A program made the translations under genes and the position numbers. A stretch of 64,000 nt of DNA from Sphingobacterium multivorum (GTDB lineage: Bacteria; Bacteroidota; Bacteroidia; Sphingobacteriales; Sphingobacteriaceae): contig NZ_CP154261.1 in the NCBI RefSeq assembly GCF_039511225.1, forward strand, positions 2,480,001-2,544,000, written 5' to 3'. The notes beneath the pieces are model-generated. The model made no database searches. It had not been told where the DNA came from and saw only the letters and a list, made by a program, of their open reading frames with translations. Every line of letters begins with the position of its first letter. Within the stretch, counting starts at the first letter, position 1. Positions 25,126 to 33,943 of the stretch are shown here, piece by piece.

Positions 25126-26073
25126 ATGCAAACGATATTAGGGGCTAACGGTCAGATTGGCGAAGAGCTCGCAAGAGAACTCAACAGAAATTTTACTTCA
25201 TCTATACGGATTGTCAGCAGGAATGCGAAAAAAGTAAACGACACAGACGAGGTTTTTTCTGCGGATCTGTCGATCCGTGAGAAAGCAATCGAGGCAGTAA
25301 AAGGAAGTGAAATAGCTTATTTTACATTAGGCCTTCCGATCAGTTCAGATCGCTGGGAAAAACAGTTCCCGCTTATCCTTCGCAATGTGATTGATGCCTG
25401 TAAGATTAACCATACAAAACTGGTATTCTTTGACAATACGTATATGTATCCCCAGGATGACCGGGTATTGACAGAAGAAACTGTTTTTGGACCTGTGGGA
25501 AGGAAAGGAACAGTCCGAAGAAAAATGGCCGAAATGCTGTTGAAGGAAATGGAGTCAGGGGTACTTGAGGCTGTGATCTGTCGTGCACCTGAATTTTACG
25601 GCCCCGGCAAAACACAGAGTATTACCAATACCTTGATTTTTAACAATATCAAGGAACATAAAAAGTTGAAAGTACCTTTGAGTGTAAATAAGAAAAGAAG
25701 CCTGATCTGGACTCCGGATGCGAGCCGAGCCACTGCTTTGATTGGCAATACTCCTGACGCATTCGGTCAGACATGGCATCTTCCGGTAGATGGAAACCAT
25801 CCTACCTACAAAGAGTTTATTCGAATGGCCTCAGAGATTTATAACAGAGACCTCCACTATGCTGTCATTCCTAAATTGATGTTTAAAATAGGTTCATTTT
25901 TCAACAAAAGTGTAAAGGAGTTACTGGAGCTTCTCCCCAGGTATGAGTACGACAATATATTTGATGACTCAAAATTCAGAAAGAGATTTCCAGATTTTCA
26001 GGTCACCTCATATACGCAGGGAATCAAAATCATTAAGGATGAACAGCTTTCAGGGGACAAAATAAATAAGTAA
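25126..26073 (+). CDS. NAD-dependent epimerase/dehydratase-like protein
   Basis: The 315-residue extended-SDR protein begins directly with the dinucleotide motif LGANGQIGEELA. It has DNTYMYPQ, a partial active-site region (FGPVGRKGTVRRKM) and RAPEFYGPG. The classical YxxxK catalytic pair is not seen, which is usual in NmrA-like or atypical SDR members. It may therefore be a redox sensor or reductase of unknown substrate. It forms an operon with the AraC gene starting seven bases after its stop and the DJ-1-like gene beyond. Confidence 0.82.
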   Translation: MQTILGANGQIGEELARELNRNFTSSIRIVSRNAKKVNDTDEVFSADLSIREKAIEAVKGSEIAYFTLGLPISSDRWEKQFPLILRNVIDACKINHTKLVFFDNTYMYPQDDRVLTEETVFGPVGRKGTVRRKMAEMLLKEMESGVLEAVICRAPEFYGPGKTQSITNTLIFNNIKEHKKLKVPLSVNKKRSLIWTPDASRATALIGNTPDAFGQTWHLPVDGNHPTYKEFIRMASEIYNRDLHYAVIPKLMFKIGSFFNKSVKELLELLPRYEYDNIFDDSKFRKRFPDFQVTSYTQGIKIIKDEQLSGDKINK

Positions 26074-26080
26074 ATTAGTC

Positions 26081-27016
26081 ATGTACAAATCTGAAAATAA
26101 GCAAATGAAAACTCCAGAGAAAGTATCCTCTATAAGTACGCTTCACCAGTTTTTGGGATTAAAAAGACGTGCAAATCCATTGATCAGTGTATTTAATTTT
26201 GATGATATTAAACTGGAATCGGAGACTATTCTTGGAACCATTACTACTGATTTTTATGTTATTGCTTTAAAAAAAGACTGTGCCGGTGGAAAATGCAGGT
26301 ATGGCCAGCAATATTATGATTTTAATGAGGGCATTATGTACTTTATTGCCCCAAATCAGGTTCTTCAGTTTGATGATATACTTCTTAATGGAGTGAGGGG
26401 CTTTGTTCTGGTGGTACATCCGGATTTTCTGCATGGGTATGGATTGGCATCCGGAATTAAAGAATATGGTTATTTTTCCTATACCGCGAATGAAGCATTG
26501 CACCTTTCTGAAAAGGAAGAGAAGACAATTTTTGATATAATCAATAACCTAGGGAGTGAAATTGAAGGAAACATGGACACGTTCTCACAGGACCTGCTGG
26601 TTTCCAATCTTGATCTGCTGTTAAAATATTGTGACCGGTATTATAACCGCCAGTTTTTGACCAGAAAGAAAGTTAATAGTGATCTTCTTTCAAAGCTGGA
26701 GCTATTATTGGATGATTATTTCAAAAATGATAAATTAACCCTTAACGGTATACCTTCGGTTCATTTCATAGCCGATCAGCTGCACCTGAGTGCGAATTAT
26801 CTGAGTGATATGTTGAGAGTGCAGACAGGGCAAACCACACAACAGCATATCCAAAACCGATTGATCGAAAAAGCAAAAGAATTACTTTCTACGACCTCAA
26901 TGTCGGTCTCTGAAATTGCGTATCAGCTTGGTTTTGAGCATCCGCAGTCCTTTCATCGCCTTTTTAAAAGCCGAACATCGTTTTCTCCATTGGAATTCAG
27001 ATCATCATTAAATTAA
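26081..27016 (+). CDS. AraC family transcriptional regulator (paralogue 2)
   Basis: The 311-residue paralogue of the 22769-23719 regulator has a sensor part with YYDFNEGIMYFIAPNQVLQF and FSYTANEALHLSEKE. The AraC domain reads FIADQLHLSANYLSDMLRV and VSEIAYQLGFEHPQSFHRLF. It lies between the epimerase-like gene and the DJ-1-like gene with gaps of seven and nine bases, so all three are one operon. An in-frame ATG at 26105 is an alternative start. The position suggests autoregulation together with the two enzymes. Confidence 0.88.
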   Translation: MYKSENKQMKTPEKVSSISTLHQFLGLKRRANPLISVFNFDDIKLESETILGTITTDFYVIALKKDCAGGKCRYGQQYYDFNEGIMYFIAPNQVLQFDDILLNGVRGFVLVVHPDFLHGYGLASGIKEYGYFSYTANEALHLSEKEEKTIFDIINNLGSEIEGNMDTFSQDLLVSNLDLLLKYCDRYYNRQFLTRKKVNSDLLSKLELLLDDYFKNDKLTLNGIPSVHFIADQLHLSANYLSDMLRVQTGQTTQQHIQNRLIEKAKELLSTTSMSVSEIAYQLGFEHPQSFHRLFKSRTSFSPLEFRSSLN

Positions 27017-27025
27017 GAAAAAAAT

Positions 27026-27718
27026 ATGGGTATAATGAAAATCTTAATTATAGTAACCAATATCGGTATGTATGCAAATGGTCATCTGAAAACCGGTTTG
27101 TGGCTTAGTGAGCTCACGCACATCTACCATACGGCTAAAGAGAAGGGTTATGATATTACCATTGGAAGTCCTCAAGGTGGTAACGTTCCGGTAGATCCCG
27201 AGAGTCTAAAACACTTTACACTGGATAAAATTTCTGAACACTATTGGAATGAAGATGATTTTCGTTTATCTCTTGCAAATAGCGAAAAACTAGCAGAGCT
27301 GGCACAACAAGAATATGATCTGATCTATTTAGCTGGGGGACATGGTACAATGTACGATTTTCCAGATGACACTACGATACAATCAATGGTTAGGAATCAG
27401 TATGAAAAAGGAAGGAAAGTCGCGGCGATCTGTCATGGAGTGGGGGGATTATTAAATGTTAAGCTTAGCAACGGTGGGTACCTGATTAAAGGAAAATCAA
27501 TGACCGGATTTGACTGGTTTGAGGAATCGATTGCCAGACGAAGACGGGAGGTACCCTTCAATCTTGAAGCGGCCATCAAAGAGCGGGATGCAGATCTCAA
27601 AAAAGCTTTTATTCCAATGACATCTCATGTTGTTGTAGATGGTAATCTGATTACAGGTCAAAATCCATTCAGTTCGAAGGAAATGGCCAAGGTGGTAATT
27701 AACGAGCTTGAAAAATAA
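27026..27718 (+). CDS. DJ-1/PfpI family protein (type 1 glutamine amidotransferase-like)
   Basis: The 230-residue protein has the nucleophile elbow AAICHGVGGLL with Cys136, the LAGGHGTMYDF motif ahead of it and SPQGG near residue 52. This is the layout of the Hsp31-like branch of DJ-1/PfpI, which includes glyoxalase III-type enzymes and chaperones. A partner Glu (PESL region) is plausible. ATG 27026 is used; ATG 27035 is possible. It ends an operon with an epimerase-like gene and an AraC regulator. The frame continues open for 65 codons past the stop with membrane-protein-like sequence. Confidence 0.87.
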   Translation: MGIMKILIIVTNIGMYANGHLKTGLWLSELTHIYHTAKEKGYDITIGSPQGGNVPVDPESLKHFTLDKISEHYWNEDDFRLSLANSEKLAELAQQEYDLIYLAGGHGTMYDFPDDTTIQSMVRNQYEKGRKVAAICHGVGGLLNVKLSNGGYLIKGKSMTGFDWFEESIARRRREVPFNLEAAIKERDADLKKAFIPMTSHVVVDGNLITGQNPFSSKEMAKVVINELEK

Positions 27719-27916
27719 AGAACGCTTCCTTTTAATTTTTTTAAAACGCATACGTTTTTCGCCCCTGAAGTCACAAAAGTTATCGGTCGTATCAATATCC
27801 ATCTTGGCATCGCGTATTTAGTGATTGGATCCAGGCTATTTATTTTATTACTTGTTGCAATTGATTTTTCTGTCCTGCTTGTCATCGTCCAGATGAGGGT
27901 AATGGCAGTGAGATAA
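27719..27916 (+). pseudogene. Membrane-protein remnant in frame behind the DJ-1-like gene
   Basis: Directly after the TAA of the DJ-1-like gene, the same frame stays open for 65 codons and then stops. The sequence is protein-like, with FFAPEVTKVIGRINIHLG, GIAYLVIG and a hydrophobic run FILLLVAIDFSVLLVIV. It has no start codon of its own. It looks like the C-terminal end of a small membrane protein whose 5' end was lost. Stop-codon read-through is a less likely alternative. The remaining bases to 28142 hold nothing recognised. Confidence 0.4.
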
Positions 27917-28142
27917 TGAAAGAAGAATAAGTCCTACTACTACCAATTTTTTGTTTCATGCTTCCAAAATCCGCAATTCGTTAAAAAACTCATACAGGAT
28001 AATTCTAATAGCGACAAAAGGAAACAGTCAGCAAGACTTTCCCTCAAAAAATAGCAAACGCTCTGCGGCGAGGATTGTTCTTTCTTTGCAGGCATAGGCT
28101 TTAGGTGCTTCGGAAAATCATATAAATTTAACTCATTGTTCC

Positions 28143-28760
28143 ATGGATCAGCTTCGCTTATTTCAACATGAAGGATATATTTTTCCGGAAGATCTCCTGG
28201 ACTTTGAACCGGACTTTCTTACGCAGGAAGAAGCTGATCAGTTGTTTGATTTTCTGCTCAAGGAAGTACCTTGGCAGCAGACATCCAAGAAAATGTACGA
28301 CCGAACGGTATCGACTCCTCGCTTGACAGCCTGGTATGGCGACGAAAATGCGACTTATCAAATGGCGGGCAAAACGATCGCTGTGAACGAATGGCTTAAA
28401 CCTCTAAAAACATTGAAGGAGCGGATTGAACAGCGGTTTTATTGTACATTCAATTCCGTTTTGCTCAATCTATATCGCGATAACAACGATTCAGTCGCCT
28501 GGCACCGCGATCGCGAGAGCGAATTGGGCAATAGACCCGTGATCGGGTCGGTGAGTCTGGGACAAGCACGCTATTTTGATTTCAGGAAAGTGGACGATCA
28601 TAATAAGAAGTATTCATTGCTACTGAACCATGGTGCTTTGCTGTTGATGAAAGGCAATTTGCAGGAGACATGGGAACATCGAATCGCAAAATCTACGCAA
28701 AAGATGAGCGCAAGGATCAACTTGACATTTCGTCTGATCAACGAACAAAAGGATGAATAA
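28143..28760 (+). CDS. AlkB-like Fe(II)/2-oxoglutarate dioxygenase
   Basis: The 205-residue enzyme oxidatively removes alkyl lesions from nucleic acid bases using Fe(II) and 2-oxoglutarate. The iron ligands are visible as H121-x-D123 in VAWHRDRE and H179 in WEHRIAKS. The C-terminal Arg block RINLTFR binds 2-oxoglutarate. NLYRDNNDSVAWH and SLGQARYFDFR match the ALKBH2/ALKBH3-like bacterial branch. It appears to be its own unit, followed 47 bases later by the NTF2-like gene. It fits the genotoxic or electrophile stress character of this region. Confidence 0.92.
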   Translation: MDQLRLFQHEGYIFPEDLLDFEPDFLTQEEADQLFDFLLKEVPWQQTSKKMYDRTVSTPRLTAWYGDENATYQMAGKTIAVNEWLKPLKTLKERIEQRFYCTFNSVLLNLYRDNNDSVAWHRDRESELGNRPVIGSVSLGQARYFDFRKVDDHNKKYSLLLNHGALLLMKGNLQETWEHRIAKSTQKMSARINLTFRLINEQKDE

Positions 28761-28807
28761 ATAGGCTTCCATTTAAAACTGGGCTTTTCTCTGCCTGACT
28801 TTTTTTG

Positions 28808-29182
28808 ATGAAAATGAAAAATATAAGAATATTACAGATAGCCAACGAATTTATTGCAAAAGGAGATTATGAAAGCTTCTTAGCTTATTGTACTGCAGAC
28901 ACGAAATGGGTCTTTGTAGGGGACCGTACCCTCCAAGGAAAAGAAGAAGTCCGAGCTTATATGAAAGAGTTCTATCAGGAACCACCAGTTTTTAATGTCG
29001 AAAAATCTATTGAGGAAGGCGATTCTGTTATGGTGACCGGAGAAATCCGGTTGAGAAATAAGGCCGGAAAATATGAGCATTTCGATTATTGCGACATTTG
29101 GCGATTTGAAGATGGAAAAATGGCAGAGCTTAAAGCATTTGTCATTGAAAAACACGGATCGCCGCTACCGTCATCCGAATAG
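28808..29182 (+). CDS. NTF2-like (SnoaL-like) family protein
   Basis: The 124-residue single-domain alpha+beta barrel carries LQIANEFIAKGDYESFLAYC, DTKWVFVGDRTLQGKEEV and DYCDIWRFEDGKMAELKAF. These are typical of the nuclear transport factor 2-like fold found in many small isomerases and unknown stress proteins. There is no signal peptide. ATG 28808 is used in place of the TTG just before it. Function is not predictable. It is probably transcribed with the AlkB-like gene. Confidence 0.8.
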   Translation: MKMKNIRILQIANEFIAKGDYESFLAYCTADTKWVFVGDRTLQGKEEVRAYMKEFYQEPPVFNVEKSIEEGDSVMVTGEIRLRNKAGKYEHFDYCDIWRFEDGKMAELKAFVIEKHGSPLPSSE

Positions 29183-29316
29183 GCTTGGTATTTGATCTAT
29201 TTCATGTGTGGTAATACAATAATCCGTAATTTTGATTGAATGTGTGGGGCTTTTCACCGGATGTGCCGTAGTGAATTTTGCGGGGAAGGCTATTGCGCAC
29301 GAACTCACTAAAAGCA

Positions 29317-30072
29317 ATGGAAAATGAATTAAAATATCAGGCAGTAAAACCTGACAGGCCGTTAGCGGATTTTGTTGACAGCTTTTGGCTTTTACAAAAC
29401 CAATCGGATTGCGATAAAGAGGTTGTTGTACTGCCAGACGGAAGAGTTGATCTATTTTTTACGCAATCTGCAACAGATCCTTTCCACATGACGCTTTTGG
29501 GCATCCAAACTCAGCCGGGGCGGGCGACCATTGCGCCTTTGCGACAGACTTACGCCATCAGTTTTAACCCGCTTGCAATCCAATCTGTTTTTCAGACCAG
29601 CATCGCCAACTTGGTGGACAGGGCAAGCCTCTTGCCTCCTAATTTTTGGAACTTTAGTGCCGACGACCTGAATGACTTTGATTTATTCTGTGCGAAAGCG
29701 ACAAAAAAAATACAGTCACTTTTGCCACGTGAAGTTGACAACAGGAAACGAACACTGTTCGACCTCATTTATACATCAAACGGGGCGATTACAATCAAAG
29801 AACTTGCAGCACAATCGTTTTGGAGTCGGCAGCAGATCAACCGTTATTTTGATCAGCAGTTCGGACTTACAGCAAAAGCATATTGCAATATTATCCGCTT
29901 CCGTGCTTCCTTTCAGCACATCAAAGAAGGCAAATTGTTTCCACAACAAAACTTTGCCGATCAATCCCATTTTATTAAAGAAGTCAAGAAACTTGCAGGT
30001 GTTTCACCAAAAGAACTGTTGAAGAACCAAAATGAGCGTTTTATACAATTTTCAACGCTCAGATCCACCTAA
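29317..30072 (+). CDS. AraC family regulator with DUF6597-type sensor
   Basis: The protein of about 251 residues has an N-terminal domain in the DUF6597 style (FVDSFWLLQNQ, VVVLPDGRVDLFFTQ, AISFNPLAIQSVF). A C-terminal AraC domain follows (ITIKELAAQSFWSRQQINRYFDQQFG and QQNFADQSHFIKEVKKLAGVSPKE). ATG 29317 is preferred over a TTG at 29278. It is 35 bases upstream of the TetX-like monooxygenase on the same strand, so the two are likely co-transcribed and the regulator likely controls the enzyme. Confidence 0.85.
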   Translation: MENELKYQAVKPDRPLADFVDSFWLLQNQSDCDKEVVVLPDGRVDLFFTQSATDPFHMTLLGIQTQPGRATIAPLRQTYAISFNPLAIQSVFQTSIANLVDRASLLPPNFWNFSADDLNDFDLFCAKATKKIQSLLPREVDNRKRTLFDLIYTSNGAITIKELAAQSFWSRQQINRYFDQQFGLTAKAYCNIIRFRASFQHIKEGKLFPQQNFADQSHFIKEVKKLAGVSPKELLKNQNERFIQFSTLRST

Positions 30073-30107
30073 TTTTGTTCAGTCAAAAAAATTAAATTGT
30101 ACTGGAT

Positions 30108-31259
30108 ATGAAATTACAAGACAAAAAAGTGGCAGTCGTTGGCGGTGGTCCAGGCGGACTCACATTAGCCAAACTCTTACAATTAAAGGGAGCAAATGTA
30201 ACCGTATATGAACGTGATAGCAATAAAGAAGTTCGCCAGCAGGGAGCCACACTGGACCTGCACGAAGAAAGTGGTTTGGAAGCTCTTCGCAGGGCAAATT
30301 TGATGAAAGAATTTAAAGCTAGCTTTCGACCCGAGGCGGGACGTTTAAGGGTGTTGGACAAGCAGGCCATCATCAAAATGGATGAGCACGAGCTTCCACA
30401 TAAGGATCAGGAAGATCGTCCTGAAATTGATCGTGCCCCTTTGCGTGATATTTTAATAAACGCATTGCATGAGGGTACCATTGTCTGGGACAGTCAGTTT
30501 GTTTCAATGGAAGAACAGGATCATGGCTGGCTTCTGCATTTCAAAAACGGAAAATCTTTTTACGCTGACCTTGTCGTCGCAGCGGATGGTGCAAATTCAA
30601 AAATCCGCCCTTATCTCACCGATATTAAGCCAATTTATTCTGGCGTCACGATTGTTGAGGGAAATGTCTACGAGGCTGAAAAAAACGCACCGAAACTTTG
30701 GGAAATCGCAAAAGGCGGAAAAGTCTTTGCGCTTGGAAACGGACAATCCATTATCTTAAGTGCAAAAGGAGAGGGCAGTTTATCGTTTTATACCGGTTGT
30801 AAAGTTCCTGAAAATTGGGTGCAGGAAAGCGGCATTGACTTTAACAACAAGCAACAGGTATTTGATTGGTTTAAAGTCGCGTTCTCCTCCTGGAGTGAAC
30901 GATGGCATGAACTTTTTGCAAGTGATGAAATTTGGTTTATGCCACGACCGCAATATCACTTTCCATTGGACCAGACTTGGCCCACATTACCCAACTTGAC
31001 CATGCTTGGCGATGCGGCTCATCGTATACCGCCCTATGCCGGTGAGGGTGTAAACCAGGCGATGCAGGACGCTTTTGAGCTGGCCGAAAATTTGACCAGC
31101 GATCATTTTCCGGATATTCAGACGGCAATTTCACAGTATGAAAAACAAATGCAGGCAAGGGCGGCAGTAATAACCAAAGATACGTTGGAAAACACAGAAA
31201 TATTACACGCGGAAGGTGGCCTTGATAATTTGCTAGCAATGTTTAAAGAGCGGAGGTAA
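30108..31259 (+). CDS. TetX-like FAD-dependent monooxygenase
   Basis: The 383-residue class A flavoprotein hydroxylase has a GGGPGG dinucleotide motif at about residue 12, YERDSNKEVRQQGATLDLH, PEIDRAPLRDIL and GDAAHRIPPYAGEGVNQA with Asp302. These blocks, including the order and length, match the TetX tetracycline-inactivating monooxygenases and their environmental relatives. Overall similarity seems moderate, so tetracycline turnover is not assured. TetX genes are well known in Sphingobacterium and other Bacteroidota. An AraC regulator precedes it. Confidence 0.85.
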   Translation: MKLQDKKVAVVGGGPGGLTLAKLLQLKGANVTVYERDSNKEVRQQGATLDLHEESGLEALRRANLMKEFKASFRPEAGRLRVLDKQAIIKMDEHELPHKDQEDRPEIDRAPLRDILINALHEGTIVWDSQFVSMEEQDHGWLLHFKNGKSFYADLVVAADGANSKIRPYLTDIKPIYSGVTIVEGNVYEAEKNAPKLWEIAKGGKVFALGNGQSIILSAKGEGSLSFYTGCKVPENWVQESGIDFNNKQQVFDWFKVAFSSWSERWHELFASDEIWFMPRPQYHFPLDQTWPTLPNLTMLGDAAHRIPPYAGEGVNQAMQDAFELAENLTSDHFPDIQTAISQYEKQMQARAAVITKDTLENTEILHAEGGLDNLLAMFKERR

Positions 31260-31376
31260 ACCACGCTCTGCCATTTCGTGGGCAAAAACCACGATTAATC
31301 CAATACCTACTCTTTTCCGTTCTATTTTATACGATCGGTTCTGCTGTACTTTGCTTTGAACAAAATATAAAATCCT

Positions 31377-32093
31377 ATGCCAAGTGCACCAAAGTGGTTA
31401 TTTGATACCTTAGAATTCTTAACGCCCAAGCTGCCTTCGACGGAAGTTGTCGAAACAGCCTCTTTGTCAAAATCTGTGAAGAAGATTTGTTTTAAAGGGG
31501 ATTTAAAAAATGTACAATTTACGGTCGGTTCGTTCATAGACTTCAGGATTAACGATACAGAGGCTCGAAGATATACCGTTTCGCATGCAGATACTGAAAA
31601 GGGCTTGTTTGATTTCGTCGTTTATTTGAATGGTAAAGGTTGTGGAAGTCGTCTTATGGCGGATTTGAAAGTGGGCGATCAAATTGTGATGTATAAGCCA
31701 AGAGCGTTAAGTAGGTACTATAATAAAACCACGCAAAGGTTTGTCATTTTTGGCGATGAAACTTCGTTAGCACTTGCTTGTTCGTTTCTTCCGATGTTGA
31801 AGAAGAACAAGCATCAGTTTATGTTTATTTTTGAATTAGAGGAAGAGAACAAAGATGTTCCAAAATTATTGGGTTTGGAAAACTGCCTGATATTTCCCAA
31901 AAACTTTTTGTCCAACAAGCAGGAGTGGGTAGGCAAACTGCCGGTGATCGATACTCCAGATTGGCAAGAAGCTAAGTTCGTGTTGACAGGTAATGCAAAA
32001 TCGGCTCAACTCTTCAGAAAAATCATTAGAGAAAACACCAATGGTACCGTTTATTTACACGGCTACTGGATGGCAGGTAAAAAGGGATTATAA
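31377..32093 (+). CDS. Siderophore-interacting protein (FAD ferric reductase-like)
   Basis: The 238-residue flavoprotein of the SIP family is related to ViuB and YqjH, which reduce ferric siderophores in the cytoplasm. The FAD-binding barrel shows RRYTVSHAD (the RxYT flavin motif), FVVYLNGKGCGSRLMADLKVGDQI and the product-like C-terminal GYWMAGKKGL. The NAD(P)-binding half is degenerate, as usual in this family. The gene seems to stand alone. No siderophore biosynthesis or TonB receptor lies nearby. Confidence 0.9.
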   Translation: MPSAPKWLFDTLEFLTPKLPSTEVVETASLSKSVKKICFKGDLKNVQFTVGSFIDFRINDTEARRYTVSHADTEKGLFDFVVYLNGKGCGSRLMADLKVGDQIVMYKPRALSRYYNKTTQRFVIFGDETSLALACSFLPMLKKNKHQFMFIFELEEENKDVPKLLGLENCLIFPKNFLSNKQEWVGKLPVIDTPDWQEAKFVLTGNAKSAQLFRKIIRENTNGTVYLHGYWMAGKKGL

Positions 32094-32327
32094 ATAGCTT
32101 GGACTTATCATAGGTAATAATGAGCGAATCGTGTTTACATCCGGGCTATATTGTGCTTTATGCGGCTTTAATGCTTTGCCGATGAGGTTAAACTTTAGGG
32201 ATTTATTTGTATTTTTAGTTCTGTAGACGGCATAAGCGCCTGGCAGCGGATTTGTAAACTGTAGTATCAAGTGCGACGCTGAAAAAAGAACCATCTAATA
32301 CCTGAACGAAACAAGAAGGCACAAAAT

Positions 32328-33380
32328 ATGAAGTATTTCTTTTATTTATTTTTCTTAATATCGATCAATGCCAAAGCACAGGATATTGAGGTCTTATTAA
32401 TAGGAGTTTCCCATGATTACAGTAAATATCCTGTCCAGGATTTTTCTAGCATCCATCATAAAATTAGAAAATTTGAACCTGACGCCTTTTTTGGTGAGTT
32501 TTTGAGTAAAGAGGACGAGCGGTTGCTGATGGATTATTGGTGCAAACAGCCAAATATCGATCGGCTAAAAAAACTAAGAAGCAATCGAACTATAAAAGAG
32601 GTATTATTGCAGCATACCATTGACAGCTTGAAGAGACGATCTACGCTGCAACCCCATGATTATCATGTAAAAGCTGATTTAGCGCATGCCTATTATCTTG
32701 ATCAAGATGTGGCAAATGGGCATTACCAATTTTGGCAGGTGTATAATTTTCTGTGTCATCATCCTAATAGCGAACTTGAAACCTATATCGAAAAACTGCT
32801 TAGCCCTGGTGTAGATACCACAGGCCGTAGTATGAAAAGGCTAAAAACTTCTGAGTATGCTTATATCGCCTTCCCGATGATGCAGGAGTTGGGCATCGAG
32901 GAACTGATGTCTATGGATTGCCAGGACTATGATCTGAATTGGCAAGCATCTTGGGGAGCATTTGACGCAAAGTTTGCCTTGTTCAGTAAAAATATAGTTG
33001 ATTCTTCAAAAAATCATTTAAAAACAGCTTTGATAGCTATTGACAAAGGCTTTGAGAAATATGCTCATATCGAAAAGTCTTCCAATATGATAACGGAATG
33101 GTTGAACACGGATGAGGCCGCCGAAATTTCCGCCTCGGGAGATTTTTACTTGCCTGTTATGTATAATATGAATGAGTTTCCCAAAGAAGATATGCTGTCA
33201 AAAATACATTGGTGGATTATGAGAAATGAGGGAATGTGCGATAACGTTGTCAACAGGGCTAAGATGGCAGGCGCCAAAAGAGTTGTAGTCCTAGCTGGGG
33301 CCAACCATAGAAAGTACATGGAGGATATTTTCAAGACGATGCCTGCTGTCAAAGTGAGAAACATCAATGAAGTTAACTAG
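32328..33380 (+). CDS. DUF5694 family secreted protein (TraB/ChaN-like fold)
   Basis: The 350-residue protein has a signal peptide (about residues 1-18, ending NAKAQ). The mature part opens with EVLLIGVSHDYSKYPVQDF, a GxxH motif, and ends with VVVLAGANHRKYMEDIF, a GxNH motif. The same two His motifs frame the TraB/Tiki/ChaN-type putative metalloprotease or heme-binding fold, and DUF5694 proteins of Bacteroidota have this form. It is probably periplasmic. The function is unknown. It ends close to two convergent immunity-type genes on the other strand. Confidence 0.72.
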   Translation: MKYFFYLFFLISINAKAQDIEVLLIGVSHDYSKYPVQDFSSIHHKIRKFEPDAFFGEFLSKEDERLLMDYWCKQPNIDRLKKLRSNRTIKEVLLQHTIDSLKRRSTLQPHDYHVKADLAHAYYLDQDVANGHYQFWQVYNFLCHHPNSELETYIEKLLSPGVDTTGRSMKRLKTSEYAYIAFPMMQELGIEELMSMDCQDYDLNWQASWGAFDAKFALFSKNIVDSSKNHLKTALIAIDKGFEKYAHIEKSSNMITEWLNTDEAAEISASGDFYLPVMYNMNEFPKEDMLSKIHWWIMRNEGMCDNVVNRAKMAGAKRVVVLAGANHRKYMEDIFKTMPAVKVRNINEVN

Positions 33381-33386
33381 CTTTCT

Positions 33387-33530
33387 CTATTCTTTTGATA
33401 ATTTGGTTATTTCTGCATCAAGTGCTTCATCAACAACTTCGATATCTAATGTTGCACGACTCCATTTTTCATCATTTATCGCATTTACAATACTTTTTCC
33501 AATGTTTAAATAAATTTCATCTACCGTCAT
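33387..33530 (-). pseudogene. Truncated YezG-like immunity protein
   Basis: A 47-codon frame reads MTVDEIYLNIGKSIVNAI, NDEKWSRATLDIE, then jumps to ITKLSKE. It repeats the N terminus (DDIYSTIASNI, INEEWIAAALDIE) and the last residues (VIRLSKG) of the full immunity-type gene just upstream at 33599-33943. The middle is missing. It looks like a tandem copy with an internal deletion, though a short functional protein cannot be excluded. Confidence 0.55.
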
Positions 33531-33598
33531 AAAAGTTGAATTTTCTGAAGAAATATAATTTGCAATTTCAATTTGAAGTCTTTTATTCGTATTGAATT

Positions 33599-33943
33599 TT
33601 ATCCTTTTGATAATCTTATTACTTCATCATGGAGCTCCTGATCCCAGATAAACTGTATGTCAAACTCACCGTCTGACTGTAAGGAAAAAATAGCTCTATT
33701 CCACTTGTTTCTATCATCTTCCGTTGTTATTTTCTGAAGTTCAAGAATATCAAATGTTAAGCCGAAATCGAACTGATCAACGTCAAGTTGCTGTTTTTGA
33801 TCATTTTTATTGACATAACTTCCCGTAAAACTGACCATTTCTCCAATAGCCTCTATGTCTAACGCTGCCGCAATCCACTCTTCGTTGATTACAGAATTAA
33901 TATTGCTGGCAATAGTACTATAAATATCATCAATTGTTTTCAT
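33599..33943 (-). CDS. YezG-type immunity protein (DUF600-like)
   Basis: The 114-residue acidic cytoplasmic protein shows the pattern IYSTIASNINSVINEEW at the N terminus. Its C terminus is TTEDDRNKWNRAIFSLQ and GEFDIQFIWDQELHDEV. This agrees with YezG-like immunity proteins, which neutralise C-terminal toxin domains of polymorphic toxins. No toxin gene adjoins it, and a damaged second copy follows directly downstream. Such orphan immunity genes usually remain after loss or exchange of a toxin cassette. The family call is by pattern and is moderately sure. Confidence 0.62.
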   Translation of the reverse strand: MKTIDDIYSTIASNINSVINEEWIAAALDIEAIGEMVSFTGSYVNKNDQKQQLDVDQFDFGLTFDILELQKITTEDDRNKWNRAIFSLQSDGEFDIQFIWDQELHDEVIRLSKG

